Translations under genes and position numbers: made by a program | Part shown: positions 1 to 9,181 of the stretch, piece after piece | Numbering within the stretch: the stretch's first letter is position 1 | How the letters are laid out: each line of letters starts with the position of its first letter | Assembly (NCBI GenBank): GCA_009712185.1 | Contig: WASQ01000127.1 | Coordinates: 1 to 45,619, forward strand | DNA: 45,619 nt | Source: Telmatospirillum sp. | Lineage (GTDB): Bacteria; Pseudomonadota; Alphaproteobacteria; Rhodospirillales; Magnetospirillaceae | Reading direction: 5' to 3' | Notes under the pieces: model-generated | What the model saw: the letters and a program-made list of their open reading frames with translations, nothing else | The model's database searches: none | What the model was told of the DNA's origin: nothing

Positions 1-12
1 ACATGCTGATCT

Positions 13-48
13 TTCGGCTTTCGCCGAATGGCGGACGGGACGTCCGCC
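13..48. other. Two adjacent hairpins, possible end of an upstream transcript
   Basis: TTCGGC pairs with GCCGAA around a TTTC loop (13-28). GGCGGAC pairs with GTCCGCC around a 5-nt loop (30-48). No T-tract follows, so a terminator role for a gene left of the window is only inferred. The rest of 1-160 holds no gene I can support. Confidence 0.3.
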
Positions 49-160
49 CCACTCCCGGGCTCCCGGGGACTCCGGGGTTCTTGCGCCTCCGGGGGTTCCG
101 GCCTAGATAGGATCCTGGCGCGGCTCCCGGGCGGGGCCGCCAGTCTCAGGATTCCGCAAG

Positions 161-736
161 ATGACCCGCCGCACTCTTTCCGCCGCTCTCAGTGTCGCCG
201 CCACCCTTTGTCTTCTCGCCGGAACCGCTTTCGCGGGCGGTTATGTCCGGCTGGGGTGCCATGACTGGCAGGAGGATTATATGGTCGGCACCGGACGCCA
301 GTTCCGGGGCCAGGGGCTGGAGCTGTGGCCCATGCTGTGCCTGTCGACCGGCAAAATCTCGTCCTATGCGCGGGTCATGAACGCCACCCATTTCGCCCGT
401 CTCCAGACGCTGGCGGCGCAGCAGGCGCCGCCCGCCATGCTGCTGTCGGACTGGATGCCCACCCATGACGACATCGCCCTGCAAATCGGCGTCAATGACA
501 TGTTCGGCCAGATCGGTGAACTGACTTTCGGCGACATCCGTTCGACGGTCGCCAATGCCGCCCGGCCGACCGAGGAAACGATCCTGACGACCAGCTTCGT
601 CTATTATGTGCACCCCACCTGCGAGGGCCGGCTGGTGCCGTTCGACTATTATCTCGACCGGCCGGTGGCCTGCCCGGCCTGTCAGGGCGGACGTCTCAAG
701 GTCATTCCCGGCGGCAGCCACGCCGAGTGGGATTGA
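161..736 (+). CDS. Small exported cysteine-containing protein of unknown function
   Basis: 191 residues. The first ~25 residues form a Sec signal peptide (TRR n-region, hydrophobic core, cleavage near AFA|GG), so the product is probably periplasmic. The mature part has five cysteines (motifs LGC, MLC, PTC, VACPAC), which could form disulfides or bind a metal. The C-terminal CPAC pair is the most distinctive feature. I do not recognise a family. An AGGA element lies 9 nt before the ATG. The next gene starts 113 bp downstream in the same direction. The reading frame is convincing because of the signal peptide and the codon use; the function is open. Confidence 0.7.
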   Translation: MTRRTLSAALSVAATLCLLAGTAFAGGYVRLGCHDWQEDYMVGTGRQFRGQGLELWPMLCLSTGKISSYARVMNATHFARLQTLAAQQAPPAMLLSDWMPTHDDIALQIGVNDMFGQIGELTFGDIRSTVANAARPTEETILTTSFVYYVHPTCEGRLVPFDYYLDRPVACPACQGGRLKVIPGGSHAEWD

Positions 737-849
737 GCCCCTCTTTTCCCATAGCGTCCGATTGACGGGCGAGTCCGGCGGAAGCGTCTTGGTTTTGCCG
801 GTGAGGCATCCCATCTGCCCAGGGTAGGCTCCTCGGAGGGAATGCCCCG

Positions 850-1221
850 ATGTCCCGCACCTCCACCGATCCCGTCTCCCCGTCTCCCGCGTCGGACGCC
901 CCGTCGGGCTTCGACGCGTTCTGGCCCGTTTATCTGGCCGCCCATGCCAGGCCCTGGACCCGGAGGATCCATGTGACCGGAACGGTGCTGGCGGCGCTCC
1001 TGCTCGTCCGGGCGGCGTTTGGCGAGCCATGGCTGGCGCTGCTGGCTCCGGTGGCGGGCTATGGCCTCGCCTGGACCGCCCATGGATTGATCGAAGGGAA
1101 CCGGCCGGCCACCTTCGGGCACCCGCTGTGGTCTTTTCTCGGCGATCTCCGGATGAGCGCCCTTTTCCTTTCCGGCCGGTTGGGTCACCATCTGCGTCGC
1201 CATCACATTGGAGAGTCCTGA
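850..1221 (+). CDS. DUF962 / Mpo1-like small membrane protein
   Basis: 123 residues. The order of motifs fits the DUF962 (YGL010w/Mpo1-like) family: an FWPVYLAAHARP segment near residues 24-36, a hydrophobic hairpin, then GYGLAWTAHGLIEGNRPATF and a PLWSFLGDLRM segment with conserved histidines. Yeast Mpo1 is an iron-dependent dioxygenase of 2-hydroxy fatty acids. Whether bacterial short members share that activity is not established, so only membership is claimed. A GGAGGGAA ribosome-binding element precedes the ATG. The ABC exporter gene begins 6 bp after the stop, so the two are probably co-transcribed. Confidence 0.8.
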   Translation: MSRTSTDPVSPSPASDAPSGFDAFWPVYLAAHARPWTRRIHVTGTVLAALLLVRAAFGEPWLALLAPVAGYGLAWTAHGLIEGNRPATFGHPLWSFLGDLRMSALFLSGRLGHHLRRHHIGES

Positions 1222-1227
1222 CGTCTG

Positions 1228-3162
1228 ATGCGTCGCCGTCCCTTGTCCGGTCCCGCCGCCACCGATCCCGGCCGGTCCGTCCGCCCGGGTGATCTCCGGG
1301 TCCTGAAGTCCCTGATTCCCTATCTCTGGCCCCCGAATGCCGGCCTGCGCGCCCGGGTCGTCCTGTCGCTGCTGTTCCTGCTGGCCGCGAAGCTGATGAA
1401 TGTCTGGGTGCCGGTGATCTTCAAGCAGGCGGTCGACGATCTGGCGCCCGGCGCGACTTTTCCGGTCCCGGCCCTGACGGTGCCGCTCGGTCTCATCCTG
1501 GCCTATGGCGCCGCGCGGGTGCTGGCGCAGACATCCGGCGAACTGCGCGATGTGCTGTTCGCCAAGGGCGGGCAGCGCGCGATCCGGACGATCGCGCTCC
1601 GGGTCTTCCGCCATCTGCACAGCCTGTCCCTGCGGTTCCATCTCGACCGGCAGACCGGCGGGCTCAATCAGGCCATCGAGCGGGGTGCCCGCGGAATCGA
1701 GTTCCTGCTCAGCGCGCTGCTGTTTTCCATCCTGCCGACCCTGATCGAGATCGGGCTGGTCTGCGCGTTGCTCTGGACCCTTTACGATATCCGCTTCCCC
1801 CTGGTGACGATCGCCACCATTGTCCTTTACATCGCCTTCACCCTCAAGGTGACCCAATGGCGGATCAGGTTTCTGCGGACCGCCAATGAATCGGGACAAC
1901 GGGCCAATACCGACGCCATCGATTCCCTGATCAACTACGAGACCGTCAAATATTTCGGCAATGAGGAGCACGAGGCGCGGCGTTACGACCGCTCTCTCGC
2001 GGTTTATGAGACCGCCTCGGTCCAGGTCAAGGGATCGGGCGCCATCCTCAATCTGGGCCAGGGCGCCCTGATCGCCCTGGGGGCGACCGCGATGACCGTG
2101 ATGGCGGCCTATGGCGGGGCGGACGGGCATCTCAAGGTGGGCGATTTCGTCCTGGTCAACACCTATCTGATTCAGCTTTATCTCCAGCTCAACGCCCTGG
2201 GATTCATCTACCGTGAGATCAAACGGTCCCTGATCGACATGGAGGATATGTTCGCCCTTCTGGGGCAAGCCCCCGAAATCGCCGATCCGCCCCGGGCGCC
2301 GGACCTGGTGGTGACGGAGGGGCGCGTCACCTTCGAGGCCGTCTCCTTCGGTTATGACGCCGGCCGCGGCATCCTGAAGGACGTCTCCTTCACCGTGCCG
2401 CCCGGGCGCAGCTTAGCCATCGTCGGCCCCTCCGGTGCCGGGAAAAGCACGCTCTCGCGCCTGTTGTTCCGGTTCTACGACGTCTCCGCCGGCCGCATCC
2501 TGGTTGACGGCCAGGATATCCGTCAGGTGACGCAGCAATCGCTGCGCCGCGCGATCGGAATCGTTCCTCAGGATACCGTGTTGTTCAACGATACGATCTA
2601 CTACAATATCGCCTATGGACGGCCCGGCGCCTCCCGGTCGGAGATCGAGGAGGCGGCGGCGCTGGCTCATATCCATGATTTCATTGTTTCGCTGCCGGAG
2701 GGCTATGACACCCGGGTCGGAGAACGCGGCCTGAAGCTGTCCGGCGGTGAAAAGCAGCGTGTGGCGATCGCGCGGACCATTTTGAAAGGGCCCAGGATCC
2801 TGCTGTTCGATGAGGCGACGTCGGCGCTCGATACCCGGACCGAACGCGAGATCCAGGTCTCGCTGGGCGAGGTTGCCCGGAACCGGACCACTCTGATGAT
2901 TGCTCACCGTTTGTCGACCGTGGTCGATGCCGATGAGATCCTGGTCATGGAGCGGGGACGGGTGGTCGAACGGGGGCGCCATGCGGGGCTTGTGGCCGCC
3001 GGGGGCGTCTATGCCGGCATGTGGCGGCGCCAGCAGGAGGCCGCACGGAAAGAGGAACGCCGGGAGTCCGGTCAGGATGGGAACCCGGATGAGGAGTTGG
3101 ACCGGGAGGGGACGGCGGCGCCGACCGATGGCGACGCTCCGGCCCGGGAACTGGTACGGTGA
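1228..3162 (+). CDS. Atm1/HMT1-type ABC half-transporter (fused permease-ATPase)
   Basis: 644 residues, the usual size for a bacterial Atm1-family exporter. An N-terminal six-helix ABC membrane domain (about 30-340, including the NYETVKYFGNE signature typical of Atm1 proteins) is followed by a nucleotide-binding domain. That domain has Walker A GPSGAGKST at 400-408, signature LSGGEKQR at 504-511, Walker B with D528/E529 and the switch H560. Family members work as homodimers in the inner membrane and export glutathione-linked sulfur or metal species. The C-terminal ~40 residues are charged and poorly conserved. The ATG follows the DUF962 stop by 6 bp. Substrate here is unknown. Confidence 0.9.
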   Translation: MRRRPLSGPAATDPGRSVRPGDLRVLKSLIPYLWPPNAGLRARVVLSLLFLLAAKLMNVWVPVIFKQAVDDLAPGATFPVPALTVPLGLILAYGAARVLAQTSGELRDVLFAKGGQRAIRTIALRVFRHLHSLSLRFHLDRQTGGLNQAIERGARGIEFLLSALLFSILPTLIEIGLVCALLWTLYDIRFPLVTIATIVLYIAFTLKVTQWRIRFLRTANESGQRANTDAIDSLINYETVKYFGNEEHEARRYDRSLAVYETASVQVKGSGAILNLGQGALIALGATAMTVMAAYGGADGHLKVGDFVLVNTYLIQLYLQLNALGFIYREIKRSLIDMEDMFALLGQAPEIADPPRAPDLVVTEGRVTFEAVSFGYDAGRGILKDVSFTVPPGRSLAIVGPSGAGKSTLSRLLFRFYDVSAGRILVDGQDIRQVTQQSLRRAIGIVPQDTVLFNDTIYYNIAYGRPGASRSEIEEAAALAHIHDFIVSLPEGYDTRVGERGLKLSGGEKQRVAIARTILKGPRILLFDEATSALDTRTEREIQVSLGEVARNRTTLMIAHRLSTVVDADEILVMERGRVVERGRHAGLVAAGGVYAGMWRRQQEAARKEERRESGQDGNPDEELDREGTAAPTDGDAPARELVR

Positions 3163-3222
3163 CCGGCGTCCCGGCCTTGGCCCGGACCCGGAACGGTTCC
3201 GTCCGGACGGAAGGGAGCTGAC

Positions 3223-3612
3223 ATGTTCAAATTCATCGGCCGCGCACTGGCCGGTCTGTTTCTGACCCGGGAGGCCCGGGACGCGGTCGGTCAGATCCAG
3301 ATGCGCCCCCCTGCCCATAAGACAAAACCGATGTCTCCTTTCGAGCAGCGCGACGCCGCCGCCGCGGCGTCCGGGGGCAAAGCCCTGTCCCCGTCGACAA
3401 CCCTGTCCGCCTCGAAGGCCGAGGCGATCGCCGCGGCGCAGGAGGAGGCCCAGGCGCTCGTGACCCCCGATCGCGCCGAACTGATCCGTCAGGCCATGCG
3501 TGTGCGCGCGGCCAAACAGGCGATCCTGGCCGATCTCGACGACGAGACCCGGGGCAAGCTGGTAGCGACCGCGATGAAGGCGCTGCTGCGGGAAAACCGG
3601 CGTGACGAATGA
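3223..3612 (+). CDS. Small unknown protein upstream of cheZ
   Basis: 129 residues. A short amphipathic N-terminus (MFKFIGRALAGLF) is followed by a low-complexity Ala/Ser linker (about 45-75). A charged helical C-terminus (DRAELIRQAMRVRAAKQAIL..) ends in KALLRENRRDE. A strong GGAAGGGAG element precedes the ATG. I do not recognise a family. It sits 130 bp before cheZ on the same strand, so a link with motility is possible but is only inferred from position. Confidence 0.65.
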   Translation: MFKFIGRALAGLFLTREARDAVGQIQMRPPAHKTKPMSPFEQRDAAAAASGGKALSPSTTLSASKAEAIAAAQEEAQALVTPDRAELIRQAMRVRAAKQAILADLDDETRGKLVATAMKALLRENRRDE

Positions 3613-3742
3613 TCCACCCCCGCCGGGCGGGAGCGAGCGAGTCTCGCCCCGCCTCGACAGGACTGGCGGGAAGGCATACAAACCATATCCGGGCATGTGC
3701 ATGACCGGAACGGCCGGCAGGCCTGATTGACTGGGGGCAGGG

Positions 3743-4315
3743 ATGGTTGAGACCGTGGACGAGGATCTGCTCAAGAAGGAACTGGTCGGGCTTTTTGGTC
3801 ACCTGAACAAGATGCGTCGCGAACTGGCCGTCCTGCAGGGGCATGACGCCGGAAATTTCCTCACCGTGGCCGATACGCTCGATGCCATCGTCGAGAACAC
3901 CGAGAACGCCAGCAACGCGATTCTGGAGAGCATGGAAGCCATCGATGAGCAGGTTTCCGAATTGCGCAAGCTCGATAATCCGGTGGTCTCCGCGGTCTGC
4001 GAGAAGATCACCGACCGGGGCAATCAGATCTTCGAGGCCTGTTCCTTCCAGGACCTGACCGGACAGCGGATCACCAAGGTCGTGAACTCCCTGAAATTCA
4101 TCGAGGATCGCGTCAACACCATGGTCCGCATGTGGGGCAAGGAGGAACTGGCGAAAGTCGTGGAGGAGGTCCGCCGCGAAGCCGGAACCGAGGCGCAGGA
4201 GGAGGATCCGGAAAAAGCCCTTCTGCATGGCCCGCAACGGGACAGCGTCGCCAACAAACAGGAGGACATCGACAAGTTGTTCTCGCAGGACGATATCGAC
4301 AAGCTGTTCGGCTGA
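3743..4315 (+). CDS. cheZ: CheZ family CheY-P phosphatase
   Basis: 190 residues. The CheZ catalytic segment is plain: FQDLTGQRI, with D104 and Q108 matching the catalytic Asp/Gln of enterobacterial CheZ. It lies inside a long helical region (about 15-150) that in CheZ forms a dimeric four-helix bundle. The protein dephosphorylates CheY-P to reset flagellar switching. The C-terminus is unusual: two back-to-back motifs, QEDIDKLF (173-180) and SQDDIDKLF (181-189). These resemble the CheY-P-binding N-terminus of FliM more than the C-terminal helix of E. coli CheZ. No other chemotaxis genes are in the window. Confidence 0.88.
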   Translation: MVETVDEDLLKKELVGLFGHLNKMRRELAVLQGHDAGNFLTVADTLDAIVENTENASNAILESMEAIDEQVSELRKLDNPVVSAVCEKITDRGNQIFEACSFQDLTGQRITKVVNSLKFIEDRVNTMVRMWGKEELAKVVEEVRREAGTEAQEEDPEKALLHGPQRDSVANKQEDIDKLFSQDDIDKLFG

Positions 4316-4360
4316 GCCGTCTTCCGCCGCCGCCGGGCTCCGGGGAGATGTAGATTCTCC

Positions 4361-4389
4361 TTGACGGAGGGGGGCCAAGGTCTTACAAA
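4361..4389 (+). promoter_or_regulatory. Probable sigma-70-type promoter of rpmB
   Basis: TTGACG (4361-4366), a 17-nt spacer, then TACAAA (4384-4389). Transcription would start about 40 nt before the rpmB ATG, which is sensible for a ribosomal protein gene. Judged by eye only. Confidence 0.55.
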
Positions 4390-4437
4390 CCCGGCTTCCC
4401 GGAATTCGTTTGGGTTTCTGAAAAGAGGGTATCTCTG

Positions 4438-4731
4438 ATGTCGCGTCGCTGTGTGATCTCCGGCAAGGGTGTGCTGACTGGCAACAACGTCAGCCATGCC
4501 AATAACAAGACCCGCCGCCGTTTCCTGCCCAACATTCAGGAGACCGCCGTGTTGAGCGACGCGCTGAATCAGACGGTGCGCCTGCGCGTTTCCACCCGCG
4601 GCCTCAAGACCATTGAACACAATGGCGGCATCGATGCCTTCCTTCTCTCGGTCACCGACAGCAAGCTGTCCGCCGAGGCCCTGCGCCTGAAGCGCCGCAT
4701 CCAGCGCGCTCTGGAGAACAAGGCGGCCTAA
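4438..4731 (+). CDS. rpmB: Ribosomal protein bL28
   Basis: 97 residues, a normal length for alphaproteobacterial L28. Begins [11 protein letters not shown], with [18 protein letters not shown] and the [15 protein letters not shown] segment, all diagnostic for bL28 of the large ribosomal subunit. It is monocistronic here: its own promoter lies just upstream and a strong intrinsic terminator follows the stop by 37 bp. Confidence 0.97.
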   Translation: MSRRCVISGKGVLTGNNVSHANNKTRRRFLPNIQETAVLSDALNQTVRLRVSTRGLKTIEHNGGIDAFLLSVTDSKLSAEALRLKRRIQRALENKAA

Positions 4732-4768
4732 GGCCCCTCCCTCCGCGATACCGGGCGATCAGTTTCGA

Positions 4769-4800
4769 GGCCTGCTCCCAGAAAAGGGAGCAGGCCTTTT
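4769..4800 (+). terminator. Rho-independent terminator of rpmB
   Basis: A perfect 11-bp stem (GGCCTGCTCCC with GGGAGCAGGCC), a 6-nt loop, then TTTT. The clearest intrinsic terminator in the window. Confidence 0.9.
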
Positions 4801-5010
4801 CGCGTTGGCGGGGCCGTCGCTCGCTATCCGCATGTGTGGAAGAAATCCGCCGGTGGCCCCGGCATCCCTGCCGGAGTTTGCCGCGAAAGCGGCGGAATTG
4901 CTGAATTCCGGCTTCGCCGGACCACAGGCGCGGGGGATCCGCGTGCCTGAGTTATTTCACAAACTCAGGGACACCCGCCCCATTCCTGATTGAGGGACGC
5001 AAGGCCAGAG

Positions 5011-5032
5011 CCCGCGCCGGCGAGGGCGCGGG
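5011..5032 (-). terminator. Hairpin just beyond the secA stop, possible terminator
   Basis: CCCGCGCC pairs with GGCGCGGG around a short loop, 11 bp past the secA stop codon on its transcript. There is no real U-tract on the minus strand, so the role is uncertain. The remaining DNA between rpmB and secA (4801-5010) shows nothing else I can support. Confidence 0.4.
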
Positions 5033-5042
5033 ACCGACGCGA

Positions 5043-7769
5043 TCAGCGCACCGCACCGTGGCAGTGCTTGAACTTTTTGCCGGAACCGCAGGGGCAGGGG
5101 GCGTTGCGCGGGGTCCCGCCCCAGGTCTGGGGATCATTCGGATCCACCGCGGCGACCCGGACCGTCTGCTGCTGCGGGCGCGGAGCCGCCATGTCCTCAT
5201 CGTCTCCGGCGGGCGGCATATTGGGGTCCTCCCGGCTTTCCACATAACGGCCGGCCGGGCGCGGCGCGGCCAGCGCCTCCTCGGTGCCGGCCTCGACGCG
5301 GAGCTCGATATGGGCCAGCAGGGAGGTGATCTTCTCGCGAAGCTGCGACAGCATCTCCTCGAACAGATTGAACGCCTCGCGCTTGTATTCGTTCAGCGGG
5401 TCGCGCTGCCCGTAGGCCCTGAGGCCGATCCCCTGGCGCAGATGGTCGAGCGTCAGCAGATGGTCCTTCCAGGACTGGTCGAGCACCTGCAACCGCAGGC
5501 TCTTCTCCACCATGCGCATGACCTCGGGGCCATAATTGGCGGCCTTCTCGGCCATCTTGCGATCGGTGGCCTCCAGCAGGCGGTGACGCATCTCCTGGTC
5601 GGCGATGCCGTCCTCATGCGCCCAGTCCGGGATCGGCAGGGCCAGATTGAAGACCCGGCGGATATCCTGCTCCAGGCCCGCGACATTCCATTGTTCCGGG
5701 AAGGCCCGCTCCGGGATCGCCTTGCCGACCAGGTCCTCGACCACCTCATGGCGCATGTCGGCGATGGCCTGCGACACGTCGGTCGCGCTCATCAGCTCCT
5801 TGCGCTGCTCATAGATGACCTTGCGCTGGTCGTTCATCACATCGTCGAACTTCAGCAGGTTCTTGCGGATGTCGAAGTTGCGCGCCTCGACCTTCTGCTG
5901 GGCTTTCTCAAGGGCCTTGTTGATCCAGGGATGGACGATGGCCTCGCCCTCCTGAAGGCCCAGTTTCTGGAGCATGCCGTCCATGCGCTGGGACCCGAAG
6001 ATCCGCATCAGATCGTCTTCCAGCGACAGGAAGAACTTCGAGGCGCCGGGATCGCCCTGGCGGCCGGAGCGGCCTCGAAGCTGGTTGTCGATGCGCCGGC
6101 TTTCGTGGCGTTCGGTTCCGATCACGTAAAGACCGCCGGCGGCCAGCGCCACCTGCTTGCCCGCCTCGATCTCGGCCTTGATCTGTTCGGGCCGGCGGGT
6201 CCGTTCCGCCTCGTCCGTGATGCCGGCCAGTTCGTGGCGCAGGCGCATGTCGAGATTGCCGCCCAACTGGATGTCGGTCCCGCGGCCGGCCATGTTGGTG
6301 GCGATGGTCACAGCGCCTGGAACACCCGCCAGCGACACGATATAGGCTTCGCGTTCGTGGTGGCGGGCGTTCAGCACCTCATGCGGGATCTTCTTCTTTT
6401 TCAGAAGGTCCGACAGCATTTCGGATTTCTCGATCGACACCGTGCCGACCAGCACCGGCTGCTTGCGCAGGCGGCATTCATCCACCAGCGTGACGATGGC
6501 GTCGAATTTCTCCCGCGCCGTGCGGTAGACCTCGTCATCGGCGTCCTTGCGGGAGACCGGCAGGTTGGTCGGGATGTCGACGACATCGAGATTGTAGATC
6601 TCGCCGAATTCGGAGGCCTCGGTCATGGCGGTCCCCGTCATGCCGGCCAGTTTCGGATAGAGGCGGAAATAGTTCTGGAAGGTGATCGAGGCCAGGGTCT
6701 GGTTCTCGTTCTGGATGGTCACGCCTTCCTTGGCCTCCAGCGCCTGATGCAGGCCCTCGGAATAGCGCCGGCCCTCCATCATGCGGCCGGTGAACTCATC
6801 GATGATGACGACCTTGTCGTCCTTGACGATGTAGTCGACGTCACGGGTGAACAGCTTGTGGGCGCGCAGGGCCTGATTGACATGGTGGACCAGATTGACG
6901 TTCTGGATGTCGTAGAGATTGTCACCCTTCAGAAGGCCGGCCTCGGTCAGCAGGCTTTCGACATGTTCGACGCCCTGTTCGGTCAGGGTGACGGCGCGCG
7001 CCTTCTCATCCTTCTCGAAATCGGCCTCGCCCAGGACCGGGATCACCCGGTTGACGCGGACGTAAAGCTCGGAATTGTCCTCCGTCGGGCCGGAAATGAT
7101 CAGCGGAGTCCGCGCCTCGTCGATCAGGATCGAGTCCACCTCGTCGACGATGGCGTAATGGAACGGCCGCTGCGCCATCTCCTCAAGCCGGAACTTCATA
7201 TTGTCGCGCAGATAGTCGAAGCCGAACTCGTTGTTGGTGCCATAGGTGATATCGGCCCCGTAGGCCTCCTGGCGTTCGTAATCATTCAATTCATGAACGA
7301 TGCAGCCGACCGACAGGCCGAGGAAGCGGTAGATCTGGCCCATCCATTCGGAGTCGCGCTTGGCAAGGTAGTCGTTGACCGTGACCACATGCACGCCCTT
7401 GCCGCCGATCGCGTTGAGATAGACGGCGAGCGTCGCCACCAGGGTCTTGCCCTCGCCCGTGCGCATCTCGGCGATCATGCCCTTGTGCAGGACAAGGCCG
7501 CCCAGCAACTGCACATCGAAATGCCGCTGACCCAGGACCCTCTTGGCGGCCTCGCGCACGGTGGCGAAGGCGTCGACCAGGATGTCGTCCTCGGTCTCAC
7601 CCTTTTCCAGCCGGTCGCGCAGCCACTGGGTGCGGGCGCGCAGATCGTCGTCGGACAGGGCTTGAACCGCAGGTTCAAGTTCGTTGATGGCCTCGACCTG
7701 TTTCTTGAAAGTCTTGAGCAGACGGTCGTTGGCGGTTCCGAAGAGCCGTCGGGCGATGGCGCCGAGCAT
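5043..7769 (-). CDS. secA: Preprotein translocase ATPase SecA
   Basis: 908 residues starting [11 protein letters not shown]. It drives post-translational export through SecYEG by ATP hydrolysis. Visible features: Walker A MRTGEGKT at 102-109, the [19 protein letters not shown] stretch near 210, the [16 protein letters not shown] helicase-type motif, the [10 protein letters not shown] motif, and a C-terminal zinc/SecB-binding tail with C892, C894, C903 and H904. I chose the ATG at 7769 because GAGG lies 8 nt upstream. The longer frame begins inside the -10 element of a good promoter (7826-7854) and so cannot be translated from that transcript. It is transcribed alone, divergent from the parvulin gene. 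Confidence 0.98.
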   Translation of the reverse strand: MLGAIARRLFGTANDRLLKTFKKQVEAINELEPAVQALSDDDLRARTQWLRDRLEKGETEDDILVDAFATVREAAKRVLGQRHFDVQLLGGLVLHKGMIAEMRTGEGKTLVATLAVYLNAIGGKGVHVVTVNDYLAKRDSEWMGQIYRFLGLSVGCIVHELNDYERQEAYGADITYGTNNEFGFDYLRDNMKFRLEEMAQRPFHYAIVDEVDSILIDEARTPLIISGPTEDNSELYVRVNRVIPVLGEADFEKDEKARAVTLTEQGVEHVESLLTEAGLLKGDNLYDIQNVNLVHHVNQALRAHKLFTRDVDYIVKDDKVVIIDEFTGRMMEGRRYSEGLHQALEAKEGVTIQNENQTLASITFQNYFRLYPKLAGMTGTAMTEASEFGEIYNLDVVDIPTNLPVSRKDADDEVYRTAREKFDAIVTLVDECRLRKQPVLVGTVSIEKSEMLSDLLKKKKIPHEVLNARHHEREAYIVSLAGVPGAVTIATNMAGRGTDIQLGGNLDMRLRHELAGITDEAERTRRPEQIKAEIEAGKQVALAAGGLYVIGTERHESRRIDNQLRGRSGRQGDPGASKFFLSLEDDLMRIFGSQRMDGMLQKLGLQEGEAIVHPWINKALEKAQQKVEARNFDIRKNLLKFDDVMNDQRKVIYEQRKELMSATDVSQAIADMRHEVVEDLVGKAIPERAFPEQWNVAGLEQDIRRVFNLALPIPDWAHEDGIADQEMRHRLLEATDRKMAEKAANYGPEVMRMVEKSLRLQVLDQSWKDHLLTLDHLRQGIGLRAYGQRDPLNEYKREAFNLFEEMLSQLREKITSLLAHIELRVEAGTEEALAAPRPAGRYVESREDPNMPPAGDDEDMAAPRPQQQTVRVAAVDPNDPQTWGGTPRNAPCPCGSGKKFKHCHGAVR

Positions 7770-7825
7770 GGGGTAAACCTCGATGATTTGGGAAGGCGCG
7801 GATGGCCTTTTGCCGGACGGTCTCA

Positions 7826-7854
7826 CACATAGAGCCCACGACAGGATCTGTCAA
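7826..7854 (-). promoter_or_regulatory. Promoter of secA
   Basis: On the minus strand TTGACA (7854-7849), a 17-nt spacer, then TATGTG (7831-7826). The -35 box is consensus and the spacing ideal. The transcript would carry a leader of about 50 nt before the secA ATG. Confidence 0.65.
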
Positions 7855-8276
7855 CGTCGGGTCATGGCGGAGCGGGGCAAACGGGGGTCCCCGATTGCCC
7901 CGGTTGATGGAAAGCCCGCAAGATGGCTCAGGCGGGCTGCCGCGTCCCCGGGGGCGCCCAGACGCGGCGCCGGCGCCCCGCGGGCGTCCCCGCTGCCCGC
8001 GTTCCGGTGCCCCGCATCGCGGCTGTCGTCACCGTGACACAATACTGCCATGATATTTTTATTAAGGTGCCGAGATCCGGGCGGGCGTGACGACGGCAAT
8101 TGCGGCGTTCCGGGCGGGGCCGGCGATGTAAAGGCATTATAATGCGGCACTATTGCTTTTCAGGCGCTTGTGTGTCGTCCAAGGTTGTGCTTAATCCACT
8201 GCCGTGAGCATCCCTGTCGGGCCGCCGCCGGCCGTCCGCACTGCGAATCGTTCGATAACGAAAAGGAATTTCCCAG
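7855..8276. other. Divergent intergenic region between secA and the parvulin gene
   Basis: About 420 bp with no convincing gene; the open frames here lack ribosome-binding sites and family resemblance. A TATAAT hexamer occurs at 8138-8143 without a good -35. TTGTGT/CTTAAT (8168-8173 / 8190-8195, 16-nt spacer) is a weak alternative promoter for the parvulin gene. AAGGAA before the parvulin ATG is its ribosome-binding site. Confidence 0.4.
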
Positions 8277-9143
8277 ATGATCCAACGCAACCTGCGCGCA
8301 GCTCTGTTGGCCGCCGTGATGACGGCCGTGGCCGTGCCTGTTTTCGCTGCGGACGCCGATCCCGTCGTGGCCACGATCAATGGCAAGGAAATCCACCGGT
8401 CGGCGGTGGTTCAGGCGCAACAGGCCATTCCCCAGCTTCGCCAGATGCCGCTCGACGCCGTTTATGACCAGCTTCTCGACCATGTCGTCACCGGCCAGCT
8501 TCTGCTGGATCAGGCGCGCCAGATGAAGCTCGATGACGATCCGCAGGTCAAGTCCGCGGTCGAGGACGCCCACAACCGCATTCTCCAGCAGGCCTATCTC
8601 AGCAAGCGGGTCGAGGCCGATATCAGCGAAGACGCCGTCAAGCAGCGCTATGAAGAGGTCAAGAAGACCCTGCCTCCGAAGGAGGAGGTCAAGGTCCGCC
8701 ACATCCTTCTCGACTCCGAGGCCGACGCCAAAAAGGTGATCGCCGATCTGAAGGGCGGCGCCAAGTTTGAGGACCTGGCCAAGGCCAAGACCAAGGATCC
8801 GTCCGGGACCGCCAATGGCGGCGATCTCGGCTATATCGGCAAGGGCGACACCGTTCCCGAGTTTTCCGAGGCGGCGTTCAAGCTGAAGCCGGGCGAAGTC
8901 AGCAAGACCCCGGTCAAGAGCCAGTTCGGCTGGCATGTGATCAAGGTCGAGGACCGCCGCATGGCTCCGCCGCCCTCCTATGACGAGGTCAAGGGCGCCA
9001 TCCGCAACGAACTGGCCCAGAAGGACGTTCAGACCGTGATCGAGGGTCTGAAGGCCCAGGCGCAGGTCAAGAAGTTCAATGCCGACGGCACTCCCATGAC
9101 CGACGCGCCGAAGGCTGCCGCGCCCGACGCGGCCAAGCAGTAA
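8277..9143 (+). CDS. Periplasmic parvulin-type peptidyl-prolyl isomerase
   Basis: 288 residues. A signal peptide (cleavage near VFA|AD, residue 24) leads into a SurA/PrsA-like helical N-terminal chaperone region. A rotamase (PpiC) domain at about 139-231 has VRHILLDSEADAK, GGDLGYIGKGDTVPEFSEAAF and SQFGWHVIKVEDRR. The C-terminal ~35 residues are Ala/Pro-rich. It catalyses prolyl cis-trans isomerisation and assists folding of exported proteins, which fits its place beside secA. argJ follows 38 bp later on the same strand. Confidence 0.93.
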   Translation: MIQRNLRAALLAAVMTAVAVPVFAADADPVVATINGKEIHRSAVVQAQQAIPQLRQMPLDAVYDQLLDHVVTGQLLLDQARQMKLDDDPQVKSAVEDAHNRILQQAYLSKRVEADISEDAVKQRYEEVKKTLPPKEEVKVRHILLDSEADAKKVIADLKGGAKFEDLAKAKTKDPSGTANGGDLGYIGKGDTVPEFSEAAFKLKPGEVSKTPVKSQFGWHVIKVEDRRMAPPPSYDEVKGAIRNELAQKDVQTVIEGLKAQAQVKKFNADGTPMTDAPKAAAPDAAKQ

Positions 9144-9181
9144 GCGTTAAAAAAAGCAAAGAGCATGAAGGAATAGTGACC

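Noticed and set aside
5058..7832. Plus-strand open frame of over 900 codons opposite secA
   Set aside because: Shadow of secA; no family features, and secA is unmistakable on the other strand.
8138..8143. TATAAT as the parvulin gene promoter
   Set aside because: No -35-like hexamer at 15-19 bp; TTGCGG is 32 bp away.
7851..8150. Minus-strand open frames upstream of secA
   Set aside because: No ribosome-binding sites, biased composition, and they overlap the secA promoter region.
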